A stretch of 51,252 nt of DNA from Actinomycetes bacterium (GTDB lineage Bacteria > Actinomycetota > Acidimicrobiia > Acidimicrobiales > Palsa-688): the NCBI GenBank assembly GCA_021847945.1, contig JAJZNG010000047.1:1-51252 (forward strand), written 5' to 3'. The translations under genes and the position numbers were made by a program. Shown piece after piece: positions 43,901-51,174 of this stretch (position 1 is its first letter; each line of letters opens with the position of its first letter). The notes under the pieces were generated by a model. The model made no database searches. It was not told the origin of the DNA and saw nothing but the letters and a program-made list of their open reading frames with translations.

Positions 43901-44336
43901 GCTCCGAGAAGCTTGCGGGGTTCGCCAGGGCGCCCCGGCCGTCAGCGGCGTCTCTGACCCTGAGCGCCATGTCGTCGACGTGCACTCCACCCCCGGGGGC
44001 GCCGACTGTGAGAATCTGAATCGGGACCGATTCGACCAGACTGAGACCGAAACTTTCCAGGACTGGCACTATCTCAGCCAACTCGCCACGCTCCTGAGAG
44101 AACCGCCTGATACGAAACGAGCTGTCAGGATCGCGGGCTTCTCTCACCACGAAACGCCCTGCGTTGCCGTCGAGGCGGCGTATCACCTCAAGTTCCTCTA
44201 CGGCCTCCGCAGGGCTCGTCGTGTCCCTGTATCCCGGCGGAAGGCTTTCGAGCTTGACGCTGGTCACTTCGACACCAGCGACCCTGCTCAGTGCCAGGAC
44301 GCCGTTGTCCCATGACTGGTCAGTATGTGCTGTCAT
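40950..44336 (-). CDS. gdh: Large NAD-specific glutamate dehydrogenase (short N-terminal form)
   Basis: This 1128-residue protein has the Bac_GDH catalytic core: RVARGGIRWSERPDDFRTEV near residues 330-350, TGAKGGF near 366-372 with the catalytic Lys, the NAD-binding region around HIFVDPEPDRKLSFEERCRL, and a long C-terminal domain. It deaminates glutamate to 2-oxoglutarate. Bacterial members are usually about 1600 residues. Here the N-terminal part before the core is only about 330 residues, so parts of the usual regulatory region are missing. ATG 44336 was chosen because earlier ATGs would come too near the divergent crotonase gene. Confidence 0.9.
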   Translation of the reverse strand: MTAHTDQSWDNGVLALSRVAGVEVTSVKLESLPPGYRDTTSPAEAVEELEVIRRLDGNAGRFVVREARDPDSSFRIRRFSQERGELAEIVPVLESFGLSLVESVPIQILTVGAPGGGVHVDDMALRVRDAADGRGALANPASFSERLVDALSAGEAGLFDIDPLNRLVLVAGLTWRQVVVLRGYVRYWSQVVPAVDLDATADSLVAYPELAAALISYFSARFDTARATAPSSPTAVDAARRACVDNLASVAHLDDDRSLRGLLALVDATWRTNFYSPEWQSASDGLRVSPPALVLKLDGRAVPESVPPRPEVETFVHSTAVEGIHLRAGRVARGGIRWSERPDDFRTEVLDLAFAQVKKNAPIVPTGAKGGFVVRQTAGGFGRSANRSRPSLEEVESAYETFIAALLEVTDDYRGDRVVSPPTVFAADGPDPYLVVAADKGTASFSDLANSLAERRGFWLGDAFASGGSRGYDHKAMGITARGAWVAVSRHFKELGIDVSEDPFRVVGVGDMSGDVFGNAMIQSSAIELVAAFDHRHIFVDPEPDRKLSFEERCRLARLSRSSWDDYDRSLISKGGGVWPRDSKSVPVSPEAAKALGITPGDTSPPELVSAILAAPVDLLWFGGIGTFVAAPEESDADVADHANDTVRITSERVRARVIGEGANLGVTQRARLRYSRRGGRVNADFIDNAAGVATSDREVNLKILLARAISEGRLSESDRDGYLKRAEEEVAASVLAQVDHSVVALNRAARRSERELDSYESLVDSLERDGLFDRGVEVLPDRVEFEVRRKAGAGLIRPELATLLAYAKSDIVKSLETSGAAADPVFADAVHAYFPSELRRVFSDLIPRHRLYNQLAATDVAGDMVDRMGIVWAHDLASELGCRLADVATAFWVARRVCDAGTLWARLDALAAKLEASEEAELRDQLAAAVGRVARCYLLEAGDSPASQRAETYTATVSQLEGALPARPGNADGDDETGETATLSRQVRRATRRAEIIKAVGSASSSDVDLLEALTGWDSLGASGSLVQRIADVVGTALESSPPPSKLLVWQARSIMDDLAAWRREVSVQAARLDGKAAASSDPITLRVLAASEVLDSPAASCGDRLAAASLALRRLRHAAPSEPAGA

Positions 44337-44393
44337 GTCGACCATCATCGCGCTCCACTCCCGGCGACACCCACTAGTTGCGCCCTGCGTGGC

Positions 44394-44399
44394 TAACCT
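44394..44399 (+). promoter_or_regulatory. Possible -10 element of the crotonase gene (TAACCT)
   Basis: TAACCT ends 7 nt before the ATG. The same hexamer precedes tmsA by 7 nt and the methyltransferase gene by 8 nt. There is no ribosome binding site. Confidence 0.4.
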
Positions 44400-44406
44400 T
44401 GCCCCC

Positions 44407-45120
44407 ATGTCAGTATCCTTCGAGCGAGACGGGGCGCTCGCTGTTCTACGTTTCGACGACGGCAAGGCCAACGTGTTGAGCCACGCTGTAATAGAGGAGT
44501 TCCACGCTCACCTCGATCAAGTGGAGGCAGACGAGACTCTCGGCGCGACCGTGATCGTGGGCAGGCCCGGCCGGTTCTGCGCCGGCTTTGACCTAGCCAC
44601 GATGAACAGCGACGCCGAGTCCATGAGATCCCTCGTCGCCGCCGGAGGTCGCCTCATCGCCCGCCTCTTCGTGCTCCCGACGCCGCTCGTTGCCGCCTGC
44701 AGCGGCCATGCTTTAGCGGCGGGAGCGCTCATGCTCCTCGCATGCGACGAGCGCCTCGCTGCCGCCGGTGGGGCGAAGATCGGCCTGAACGAGGTAACTA
44801 TCGGCCTTGCCCTGCCCTCCTGGGCTGTGTCGCTCGCCCGCTACAGGCTCGCAGGACACCACTTCGACCGTTGCGTCATCCTCGGCGAGCTCACCGACCC
44901 CGATAGCGCAGTGCCCGCCGGCTTCGTCGACACGGTGGTGCAAGCAGAGTCCCTTGAGCAGGAGGCACTAGAGCGAGCCAGGGTACTCGCAGGGCTTCAC
45001 AGGGATTCGGTCGCGATGACCAAGCGCCGGGCGCGTCTGGCCGTCGCACAGTCCATGACCAGCGGGATCGACGCCGACGTAGCGTCTATGACCCAGCCCC
45101 CACCCCGGCCGGCCGGATAG
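44407..45120 (+). CDS. Enoyl-CoA hydratase/isomerase family protein
   Basis: The 237-residue crotonase-fold protein has VIVGRPGRFCAGFDLATMN and ACSGHALAAGALMLLACDERLA, the two oxyanion-hole regions, and IGLNEVTIGLALPSWA with one of the two typical catalytic Glu residues. It probably acts on an acyl-CoA, but the second catalytic Glu is not obvious, so hydratase or isomerase activity cannot be chosen. The open frame before 44407 is a shadow of gdh. The last codons lie in the first copy of a GC-rich tandem repeat. Confidence 0.82.
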   Translation: MSVSFERDGALAVLRFDDGKANVLSHAVIEEFHAHLDQVEADETLGATVIVGRPGRFCAGFDLATMNSDAESMRSLVAAGGRLIARLFVLPTPLVAACSGHALAAGALMLLACDERLAAAGGAKIGLNEVTIGLALPSWAVSLARYRLAGHHFDRCVILGELTDPDSAVPAGFVDTVVQAESLEQEALERARVLAGLHRDSVAMTKRRARLAVAQSMTSGIDADVASMTQPPPRPAG

Positions 45121-45173
45121 TCAGCCCCCGCCCCGGCCGAGCCCCGCCCCGGCCGAGCCCCGCCCCGGCCGGC
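45097..45173. repeat. Four GC-rich 16-bp repeats at the crotonase gene end
   Basis: Three adjacent copies of CCCCGCCCCGGCCG(A/G)(G/C) run from 45126, and an earlier copy (CCCCCACCCCGGCCGG, 45097-45112) lies inside the final codons of the crotonase gene, where it encodes the Pro-rich ending. The array fills most of the space before the converging flavodoxin-like gene. Confidence 0.85.
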
Positions 45174-45199
45174 TGGACAGCCTGCGGGCGGCTCCGCAG

Positions 45200-45697
45200 C
45201 TACACGGTGAGGGTCGCCGCCGCGACCCCGCCCAAATCACGGACAGCGTCGAGCTGGCCGGCCGTCGGAGGACCAGAGACAACTACAGTCTCGGCTACAC
45301 GGCGCCAGCGCAGGCCCGCCGTGATCGACTCCAGCGCTCGCAGAGCCCCCGTGGCGTCGCCATCGGCGTGCAACACCGCAGCGTAGGGCATGGATGCCGT
45401 CGACTCGATGCAAGGGTAGTACACCTGGTCGAAGAAGTGCTTGATCGCCCCTGCCAGGTAGCCTAAGTTCACCGGGCCTACCACTACGACCCCGTCAGCG
45501 TTGAGAGCGTCGGCTGCCGAGGCCCGCAGAGCCGGCACTTCCACCACGGCCACTCCCTCGATCGCCGGGTCTCTCGCACCTTCCAGGCAGGCGCTCAACA
45601 TAGCGTGAGTGGACGGCGACACCGTATGGTGTACAACGAGAAGCGTTTTGCGTACCGGTCCTTCCGGCCCGGGCGGCGGCGCTTCGAGGACGTTCAC
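45200..45697 (-). CDS. Flavodoxin-fold protein (NADPH-dependent FMN reductase-like)
   Basis: The 165-residue protein has KTLLVVHHTVSPSTHAM near the start, where flavodoxins bind the FMN phosphate, ADGVVVVGPVNLGYLAGAIKHFFDQVYYP near residues 76-104, and a Rossmann-like ending. It is likely an FMN-binding quinone or flavin reductase, but partner and substrate are unknown. GTG 45697 overlaps the glycosylase stop as GTGA; the longer open frame is a shadow of that gene. Confidence 0.78.
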   Translation of the reverse strand: MNVLEAPPPGPEGPVRKTLLVVHHTVSPSTHAMLSACLEGARDPAIEGVAVVEVPALRASAADALNADGVVVVGPVNLGYLAGAIKHFFDQVYYPCIESTASMPYAAVLHADGDATGALRALESITAGLRWRRVAETVVVSGPPTAGQLDAVRDLGGVAAATLTV

Positions 45698-46359
45698 GGC
45701 TTGCGTCGAGGCGAGAGAACTTCGCACGCCCTCCAGCAGTACCACGCGGCAACGGACCGGTAAGGGCGGAACTGGTCGCCGAGGTCCTCCAACTCGCTCG
45801 GACTGGGAGCTGCGACCCCGAAAGCCAGGCCGTATCCTCTGCGCACCCCGAGATCCCCGACCGGCCAGACGTCGAGACGGCGAAGCTGGAACAAAAGAAA
45901 CATCTGGGCTGTCCACACTCCAATACCCTTAACCTTGCACAGCTCAGCCACCACCGCTTCGTCGGGCATCCTCCCGACCCGTCTCGGCTCGAGGTTCACG
46001 GTGCCGTCGAGGACTTTCGCGGCCAGGTCGCAGATAGACGCCACTTTCGCGTTCGACAGGCCAGCCGAGCGCAACACGTCACGCTCCGTCGCTGCGACCG
46101 TCTCGGGACTGACAGCACTCTGCAGGGCGGAGTGAACCCTGGCGTGAATGGCCGAAGCCGCAGACCCGGCGAGCTGTTGGTGCACTATCGAACGTACGAG
46201 CGCCGCGAAGTGGGACAAGCCCGAAGCTTCGAGTCTCATCGGCCCACAAGCAGCGACAAGACCAGCGACCGCTGGACTGCGCGAAGCGAGAATCTTCGAG
46301 GCTTGCGCGTGGCTGACACGGCGGGCGCCGCTCGGGATCACCTCGGCGCTGGTAGACAT
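45694..46359 (-). CDS. DNA-3-methyladenine glycosylase (AlkA-like, HhH-GPD)
   Basis: The 221-residue enzyme has the helix-hairpin-helix LCKVKGIGVWTAQMFLLF and, 17 residues on, the catalytic Asp169 in WPVGDLGVRRGY, the AlkA pattern. SIVHQQLAGSAASAI near residue 57 is a conserved substrate-pocket segment. It excises alkylated bases from DNA. It lacks the C-terminal Cys cluster of endonuclease III, so the iron-sulfur type is excluded. GGAG lies just before the ATG. It is divergent from the desaturase gene and shares its stop with the flavodoxin-like start. Confidence 0.88.
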   Translation of the reverse strand: MSTSAEVIPSGARRVSHAQASKILASRSPAVAGLVAACGPMRLEASGLSHFAALVRSIVHQQLAGSAASAIHARVHSALQSAVSPETVAATERDVLRSAGLSNAKVASICDLAAKVLDGTVNLEPRRVGRMPDEAVVAELCKVKGIGVWTAQMFLLFQLRRLDVWPVGDLGVRRGYGLAFGVAAPSPSELEDLGDQFRPYRSVAAWYCWRACEVLSPRRKP

Positions 46360-46371
46360 CTCCGACTCCTC

Positions 46372-46405
46372 GCCCTGTTCGTTACCATGCCCTGCTCGTT
46401 ACCAT
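46372..46405. repeat. 17-bp tandem repeat in the alkA-desaturase promoter region
   Basis: GCCCTGTTCGTTACCAT is followed at once by GCCCTGCTCGTTACCAT, one base different. It lies just upstream of the glycosylase gene in the 122-bp divergent region and may bind a regulator. Confidence 0.85.
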
Positions 46406-46432
46406 TCAGTGTAGTAGCCGGTCAGAGCTGGC

Positions 46433-46450
46433 AGACTGTTCACACAGTCT
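46433..46450. promoter_or_regulatory. Palindrome AGACTGT-TCAC-ACAGTCT upstream of the desaturase
   Basis: A perfect 7-bp inverted repeat with a 4-bp centre lies 31 bp before the desaturase ATG and overlaps a plausible -35 region (CTGTTC, 17 bp before TATAGC at 46460). It is shaped like an operator for a dimeric repressor. Confidence 0.5.
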
Positions 46451-46481
46451 CGCCCTACCTATAGCCCGAGAGAAGGGGTTC

Positions 46482-47435
46482 ATGACCACAGCAGAGTCCG
46501 TTCTTGATCCGGTCGACCTGGCCCCCGACGACACGTCGGGCCCAAGGTCCAAGACTTGGACTCAGCAAATCACACTGACAGTATTCATAGTCCTTCCTTT
46601 CGTAGCGACCGTGCTCGCCGTTCCGCTCACCTGGAACCGCGGTCTTGGCTACCGGGATGCCATCATCGCCGGGGCCCTCTACGCGATAAGCGGCTTGGGT
46701 ATCACAGTCGGCTACCACCGTTACCTGACCCACCGGGGTTTCAAGACGAGCCGCCCGGTGCGGATCGGGCTCGCCATAGCCGGTTGCCTCGCCCTGCAGG
46801 CCACACCCATCCAGTGGGTAGCCGACCACCGCCGCCATCACCGCTTCTCCGACAAGCCCGGGGACCCTCACTCCCCTTGGCGCTACGGGGACAGCGCGAA
46901 GGCTCTGACCAAGGGCTTCTTTTACTCTCACGTGGGATGGCTGTACGACTGGGAGACGACGAACGAAAAGCGCTACGCCCCTGACCTCGTCGGGGATCCT
47001 GACATGGTGTTCATCTCACGCTTCTACGTTGCCTGGGTGGCTCTATCCCTTCTCATAGCCCCGCTCGTCGGAGGGCTGTGGGGATGGTCTTGGAACGCAG
47101 CCCTGACAGCGTTCATCTGGGGCAGCCTCGTCCGCATATTCGTATTGCACCACGTGACTTTCTCTATCAACTCGGTGTGCCACATCACTGGCAGGCGGCC
47201 GTTCAAGACCAAGGACCGCAGCCAGAACGTGTGGTGGCTTTCGATACTTTCCTTCGGGGAGTCATGGCACAACTTCCATCACGCGGAGCCTTCCTCTGCG
47301 CGACATGGCGTGAGGACCTTCGAGGTCGACCTGAGCGCCGGCCTGATCAAGGCGATGGAAAAGCTCCGCCTGGTGAAAGACGTCCGCTGGCCGGACCGCG
47401 CCACGATAGACCGTCGCAGGGCCGTGCCCGCCTGA
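46482..47435 (+). CDS. Membrane fatty acyl desaturase (delta-9 type)
   Basis: The 317-residue protein has the three His boxes of stearoyl-CoA-type desaturases: His79-x4-His84 (HRYLTH), His116-x2-His119-His120 (HRRHH), and His263-x2-His266-His267 (HNFHH). Membrane helices lie near 30-50, 58-75, 92-110 and 180-225. It should insert a cis double bond, probably at carbon 9, into a saturated acyl-CoA or lipid-bound chain. AGAAGGGG is close to the ATG. It faces tmsB end to end. The oleoyl chain it would make is the known substrate of TmsB-type enzymes. Confidence 0.93.
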   Translation: MTTAESVLDPVDLAPDDTSGPRSKTWTQQITLTVFIVLPFVATVLAVPLTWNRGLGYRDAIIAGALYAISGLGITVGYHRYLTHRGFKTSRPVRIGLAIAGCLALQATPIQWVADHRRHHRFSDKPGDPHSPWRYGDSAKALTKGFFYSHVGWLYDWETTNEKRYAPDLVGDPDMVFISRFYVAWVALSLLIAPLVGGLWGWSWNAALTAFIWGSLVRIFVLHHVTFSINSVCHITGRRPFKTKDRSQNVWWLSILSFGESWHNFHHAEPSSARHGVRTFEVDLSAGLIKAMEKLRLVKDVRWPDRATIDRRRAVPA

Positions 47436-47472
47436 GGCCTTCCGCCGGGGCCCCTAAACCCGGGTAGGCCTC
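47434..47472. terminator. Inverted repeat between desaturase and tmsB, likely bidirectional terminator
   Basis: GAGGCCT and AGGCCTC pair perfectly and enclose a second stem, CCGGG with CCCGG. The structure spans the 18-nt gap between the two converging genes and overlaps both stops. No U-tract is present. Confidence 0.45.
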
Positions 47473-48728
47473 GAATAGTCCAGGCGGCATAGGGGAAAAC
47501 CTGACGAGCCGTGCTCGTCGGTCTTGACAGCGAGCACCTGGTGCAGTTCGATACGACGCTGGGTGAAGCCGAGCCTGGAGCCAGCCAAGTACAGTCGCCA
47601 GACCCTGGCGACTCCTTCGCCGACCTCGGCCACGGCCTTGTCCCAGTTCGCTTCGAGGTTCGCTCCCCAAGCTGCACAAGTTCGGGCGTAGTGTTCCCTG
47701 AAGTTCTCCTCGTGGCGGACTTCGAGGCCGTTATCGTGGATGGCCGACACGATCGCCCCGACTGATTCGAGCTCGCCGTCGGGGAAAACGTACCTGTTGA
47801 TGAAACCGCTGGTTCTGCTTGGAGACGAGCTCACCGGGCGGGTTATGCAGTGGTTGAGAAGCCTGCCCTGGGGGCGTAACTTCGACGCAAGGAAACGGAA
47901 GTAGGCGGGAAGGCTCTTCGCTCCGATGTGCTCTGTAAGGCCGATGCTGCTCACCGCGTCGAAGCCCGTTTCGATGACGTTGCGGTAGTCGTCGTGGCGG
48001 ATCTGCGCCAAATCACCAAGACCTAACTCGGCGATGCGCCGCTGTCCCCACTCAGCCTGCTGGCGCGACAGGGTGACCCCGATCACCTTCACACCGTAAT
48101 GCTGGGCGGCGTGGATTACCATCGTCCCCCAACCGCAGCCGACGTCGAGGAGACGCTGCCCGGGGGCTAGCCCGAGCTTCCGGCAGACCAGGTCGACCTT
48201 CTCCTCCTGGGCCTCCTCAAGGGTCGCGTCGGCATTCGGGAACACCGCGCAGGTGTAGGCCATCGTCGGACCGAGCAGCCACTCGTAGAAACGGTTCGAC
48301 ACGTCGTAGTGGTGGCTGATCGCCCGCGAGTCCCGCGAAAGGGAGTGCCGCAGACCCCACCACAGGCCGGGGTGCACTTCTTGGGGGGGAGGCGGGATCG
48401 GGCGTAGCACTTTCGGGCCGAGACCCCGTAGGACTCTCAGCCTGTCGGCCCAGCCGACCTCGCCGATGTGCTCGCCTGCGAGCATCATCAAAGCCGTGAA
48501 GATGTCGCCTTCCAAGTCGAGGTATCCCGACACGTAGGCCCGCGCCAAGCCCAGGTCGCTCGGCGCAGTGGCAACGTAGTTCAGCGCCCTCGGATCGCGG
48601 ATCTTGATCGTGCACAACGCCTCCGGCGGGCCGGCGACGCTGCCGTCGTAAGACTCTATAGCGAGGGGCATTCCACGACCTACGACGCTGTGGAGCACGT
48701 TGGCCACCTGGCTGCGGGGTGAAAGCAT
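47454..48728 (-). CDS. tmsB: SAM-dependent fatty acid methylase of 10-methyl fatty acid synthesis
   Basis: The 424-residue protein is of the cyclopropane fatty acid synthase type: SHHYDVSNRFYEWLLGPTMAYTCAVF, then the SAM motif LDVGCGWGTMVIHAA, TLSRQQAEW and SIGLTEHIG. Actinobacterial enzymes that sit beside the FAD oxidoreductase, as here, are known as TmsB or BfaB and add a methylene group at carbon 10 of oleoyl phospholipid. ATG 48728 has AAAGGAG 8 nt upstream and is preferred over 48785. A plain cyclopropane synthase cannot be excluded from sequence alone. Confidence 0.87.
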   Translation of the reverse strand: MLSPRSQVANVLHSVVGRGMPLAIESYDGSVAGPPEALCTIKIRDPRALNYVATAPSDLGLARAYVSGYLDLEGDIFTALMMLAGEHIGEVGWADRLRVLRGLGPKVLRPIPPPPQEVHPGLWWGLRHSLSRDSRAISHHYDVSNRFYEWLLGPTMAYTCAVFPNADATLEEAQEEKVDLVCRKLGLAPGQRLLDVGCGWGTMVIHAAQHYGVKVIGVTLSRQQAEWGQRRIAELGLGDLAQIRHDDYRNVIETGFDAVSSIGLTEHIGAKSLPAYFRFLASKLRPQGRLLNHCITRPVSSSPSRTSGFINRYVFPDGELESVGAIVSAIHDNGLEVRHEENFREHYARTCAAWGANLEANWDKAVAEVGEGVARVWRLYLAGSRLGFTQRRIELHQVLAVKTDEHGSSGFPLCRLDYSRPTRV

Positions 48729-48766
48729 CTTCCCAGCTCCTTTGTTTCGAGACTCAAACACGGGCG

Positions 48767-50185
48767 TCAACTGCCTTTCACACACTTAGCGTACAGATCT
48801 GCGAGCCGGCTGTCGGGGTCGTAGCGATCTTTGAGAGTTCGATACACAGGTCCGTTGTAGAGCGCCCAGAAACGCTCCGGGTCGTAAAAGGCCGTCGAGT
48901 AAAGGGATTTGCGGCCGTCGAGGCGCTCGACTTCGTCTTCGACCCAGCGGTTGTGATAGGAGGGCCCGGCGCCGTCGCGCACCGGCACCGAGGACCAGAA
49001 CCCGACGTTGACGTAGGTCTTCGAAGGGTCAAGCGGGTACAGGTTCCAGGTGACGGCGGGGTCCAATTGGCGCAGCGGGCACAGCCACACGGGAAGGATC
49101 GGAACCTCCCGGGTGAAACCGTCGAGGAATTCCGCCAGGCGTTCGACGGGGACCTCCACGTCCTGGATAACGTTCTCCCGCTCGGGCTGACCCCGACGGG
49201 CGTCCATGCGAGCTTTGATCTTGTAGCGCTCCTCGAATGCCATGATCTTCCAGTAGACGTCGCTGCGAAGAAAGCGGCGGCCGGCCAGTCTGCGCACGAC
49301 CGGGTTCTGCGCGTAGAACGCCTTCGAGCACCAAAACCAGTCTGTGTCCCACCGCCACAGGTAGTCCCTGGCGCCCAGCCAATCCCTGCTGCGCTGCTGT
49401 ATCGACTTGTAGTAGATGGCGTCGCGCGTGTAGTCGCTCGTCAAAGGGGCGGTGTCCGACCAGGTCCCCACGCTCAGATAGCACTCGTCCCGGGAGAACA
49501 CCGTACCGTCGAGAAAGTCGACCGGCGCCCCCTCAAAACGCCTGGTCTCGCACAGAACCCCGATCGCCTCAGCGACCTCCTCGAAGGAGTCGAATCGAAC
49601 GTGGCGCAGCCGCACGTATGGCGAGACCGGCTCGACCTCGATCCTCGCTCGAAGCGCGTATCCAAGCGTCCCGTAGCTGTTAGGAAAGCCGTAGAAAAGG
49701 TCGCTGTGCTCGCCTTCCGGGCGTGCTGTGACCACACGGCCGTCGCCGGTCAGCACGTCCATGTCGATCACCGTCTCGTGGGGCATGCCCGAGCGAAAGG
49801 AGGTGCTTTCTATTCCCAGCCCGCTCAGCGCCCCGCCGAGGGTTATCGTCTTGAGTTGGGGCACCACCTTCGGCATGACACCGTGAGGCAGGAGGGCATC
49901 GACGATGTGCTCGTAAGTTGCCATGCCCCCTACGTCCGCCCAGCGCCCTCGGGGGTCTACCGACAGCACGGACCCGAAGGCTGACACGTCGAGACGGTGC
50001 ACCTTACCGGCCGATCGCTGCCTGAACAGGTTCGACGACTTCTTGGCCAGGCGGACCCTCTCCCCCTTCGGCACCGCCCGGTAAGATCGGGTCAGCTCGT
50101 CGACGGCCTGCTCGTAGGCGTTCGTGGTTCCGCTCGGCTTGTCAAGGGGGTGTGCCGTGCCGCGCAGTTCCGGGTTCGCCACCAT
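48767..50185 (-). CDS. tmsA: FAD-binding oxidoreductase of 10-methyl fatty acid synthesis
   Basis: The 472-residue protein belongs to the FAD_binding_4 oxidoreductases, with KSSNLFRQR near the N-terminus, VGGMATYEHIVDALLPHGVMPKVVPQLKTITLGGALSGLGIESTSFRSGMPHETVIDMDVLTGDG around residues 85-150 (written here only to show its order: FAD pyrophosphate loop, then isoalloxazine contact region), and NSYGTLGYALR. Next to a TmsB-like methylase it is expected to reduce the 10-methylene intermediate to 10-methylstearate or a homologue. The gene stands 38 nt before tmsB. TAACCT ends 7 nt before its ATG. Confidence 0.87.
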   Translation of the reverse strand: MVANPELRGTAHPLDKPSGTTNAYEQAVDELTRSYRAVPKGERVRLAKKSSNLFRQRSAGKVHRLDVSAFGSVLSVDPRGRWADVGGMATYEHIVDALLPHGVMPKVVPQLKTITLGGALSGLGIESTSFRSGMPHETVIDMDVLTGDGRVVTARPEGEHSDLFYGFPNSYGTLGYALRARIEVEPVSPYVRLRHVRFDSFEEVAEAIGVLCETRRFEGAPVDFLDGTVFSRDECYLSVGTWSDTAPLTSDYTRDAIYYKSIQQRSRDWLGARDYLWRWDTDWFWCSKAFYAQNPVVRRLAGRRFLRSDVYWKIMAFEERYKIKARMDARRGQPERENVIQDVEVPVERLAEFLDGFTREVPILPVWLCPLRQLDPAVTWNLYPLDPSKTYVNVGFWSSVPVRDGAGPSYHNRWVEDEVERLDGRKSLYSTAFYDPERFWALYNGPVYRTLKDRYDPDSRLADLYAKCVKGS

Positions 50186-50192
50186 GCACGCG

Positions 50193-50198
50193 AGGTTA
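50193..50198 (-). promoter_or_regulatory. Possible -10 element of tmsA (TAACCT)
   Basis: On the minus strand TAACCT ends 7 nt before the ATG; no ribosome binding site is visible. A tandem 22-bp repeat lies 75 bp further upstream. Confidence 0.4.
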
Positions 50199-50273
50199 AC
50201 CGCCGTAGCCGGCGGCGGCTGCGGCGGCGGCGATCCAGATGTGACGCAGCGGGAAAGCTAACCACCCGTCCGG

Positions 50274-50317
50274 TCAGATTGCAGTTGGACGCGTGTCAGA
50301 TTGCAGTTGGACGCGTG
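50274..50317. repeat. Perfect 22-bp tandem repeat between tmsA and the methyltransferase gene
   Basis: TCAGATTGCAGTTGGACGCGTG occurs twice without a gap or mismatch, followed by a partial third copy (GCAGTTAAG). It lies in the 177-bp divergent region and includes ACGCGT, so a regulator site or a recent duplication is possible. Confidence 0.9.
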
Positions 50318-50348
50318 GCAGTTAAGTCCGATCTGGCGCTCTCCGGGG

Positions 50349-50354
50349 TAACCT
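50349..50354 (+). promoter_or_regulatory. Possible -10 element of the methyltransferase gene (TAACCT)
   Basis: TAACCT ends 8 nt before the GTG start and no ribosome binding site lies between. Confidence 0.4.
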
Positions 50355-50362
50355 GACCCGTC

Positions 50363-51169
50363 GTGGACAGCGAAGGCCAAGGCGGCGCAGACACCTACAC
50401 CCACGGGCACTCCGAAGCTGTGCTGGCAAGCCACCGGTGGCGGACAGCCGCAAACTCGGCCGCCTACCTCCTAGGAAGGCTGCGCCCGGGGATGTCCCTA
50501 CTTGACGTGGGCTGCGGGCCTGGGACCTTGACGGCTGACCTGGCGGCGAAGGTGGCACCGGGCCCCACGGTGGGTGTAGACCGTGAGCCCACGGTGCTCG
50601 ACCAGGCGACTTCTGTGGCGTCTTCGGTCCGTTTCGAGGTCGGGGACGTCTACCTTCTGGGTTTCGCCGACCACAGCTTCGACGTGGTCCACGCCCATCA
50701 AGTGCTGCAGCATCTGAGCCGCCCGGTAGCGGCGCTGTCGGAGATGCGCAGAGTCTTGAGACCAAACGGCCTTCTCGCAGTGAGAGACGCTGTCTACTCG
50801 GCGTTCACCTGGTACCCCGACGACGATCGACTCGACCAGTGGCGAAGCGTGTACCAGGCTGTCTGCGAGCGCAACGGCGCCGACAGCGACGCGGGACGCA
50901 AGTTGCCGTCCCAGGTACGAGAAGCCGGTTTCACGGATCTCGCCGTTTCGAGCTCAACGTGGACGATGGCCGACGAGGCCTCGCGGCAGTTCTGGGGCGG
51001 CACGTGGTCCCGTCGATGCGTCGACTCCGGCTTCGCTTCCCAGGCAGTCCGCTACGGCCTGGCGTCCAGGGGCGACCTGGAGGAGATGGCCCAAGCCTGG
51101 TCGCGCTGGGCCGAGACCCCCGACGGCGTCTTCGTCGTCGTGCACGTCGAGGTCATGGCGGGCAGGTAA
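50363..51169 (+). CDS. Class I SAM-dependent methyltransferase (UbiE/Methyltransf_11 type)
   Basis: The 268-residue protein has the SAM-binding LLDVGCGPGTLTADLA near residues 45-60, GVDREP for the acidic ribose contact, and FDVVHAHQVLQHLSRPVAALSEMRRVLRPNG, a typical Methyltransf_11 run. The substrate cannot be seen; UbiE-like action on a quinone or on a small molecule are both possible. It starts at GTG and is followed 5 nt later by an FAD oxidoreductase gene, which suggests a shared unit. Confidence 0.87.
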   Translation: MDSEGQGGADTYTHGHSEAVLASHRWRTAANSAAYLLGRLRPGMSLLDVGCGPGTLTADLAAKVAPGPTVGVDREPTVLDQATSVASSVRFEVGDVYLLGFADHSFDVVHAHQVLQHLSRPVAALSEMRRVLRPNGLLAVRDAVYSAFTWYPDDDRLDQWRSVYQAVCERNGADSDAGRKLPSQVREAGFTDLAVSSSTWTMADEASRQFWGGTWSRRCVDSGFASQAVRYGLASRGDLEEMAQAWSRWAETPDGVFVVVHVEVMAGR

Positions 51170-51174
51170 GAACG

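Noticed and set aside
50274-50317. Repeats as the start of a CRISPR array
   Set aside because: The copies are directly adjacent with no spacers and no cas gene lies nearby.
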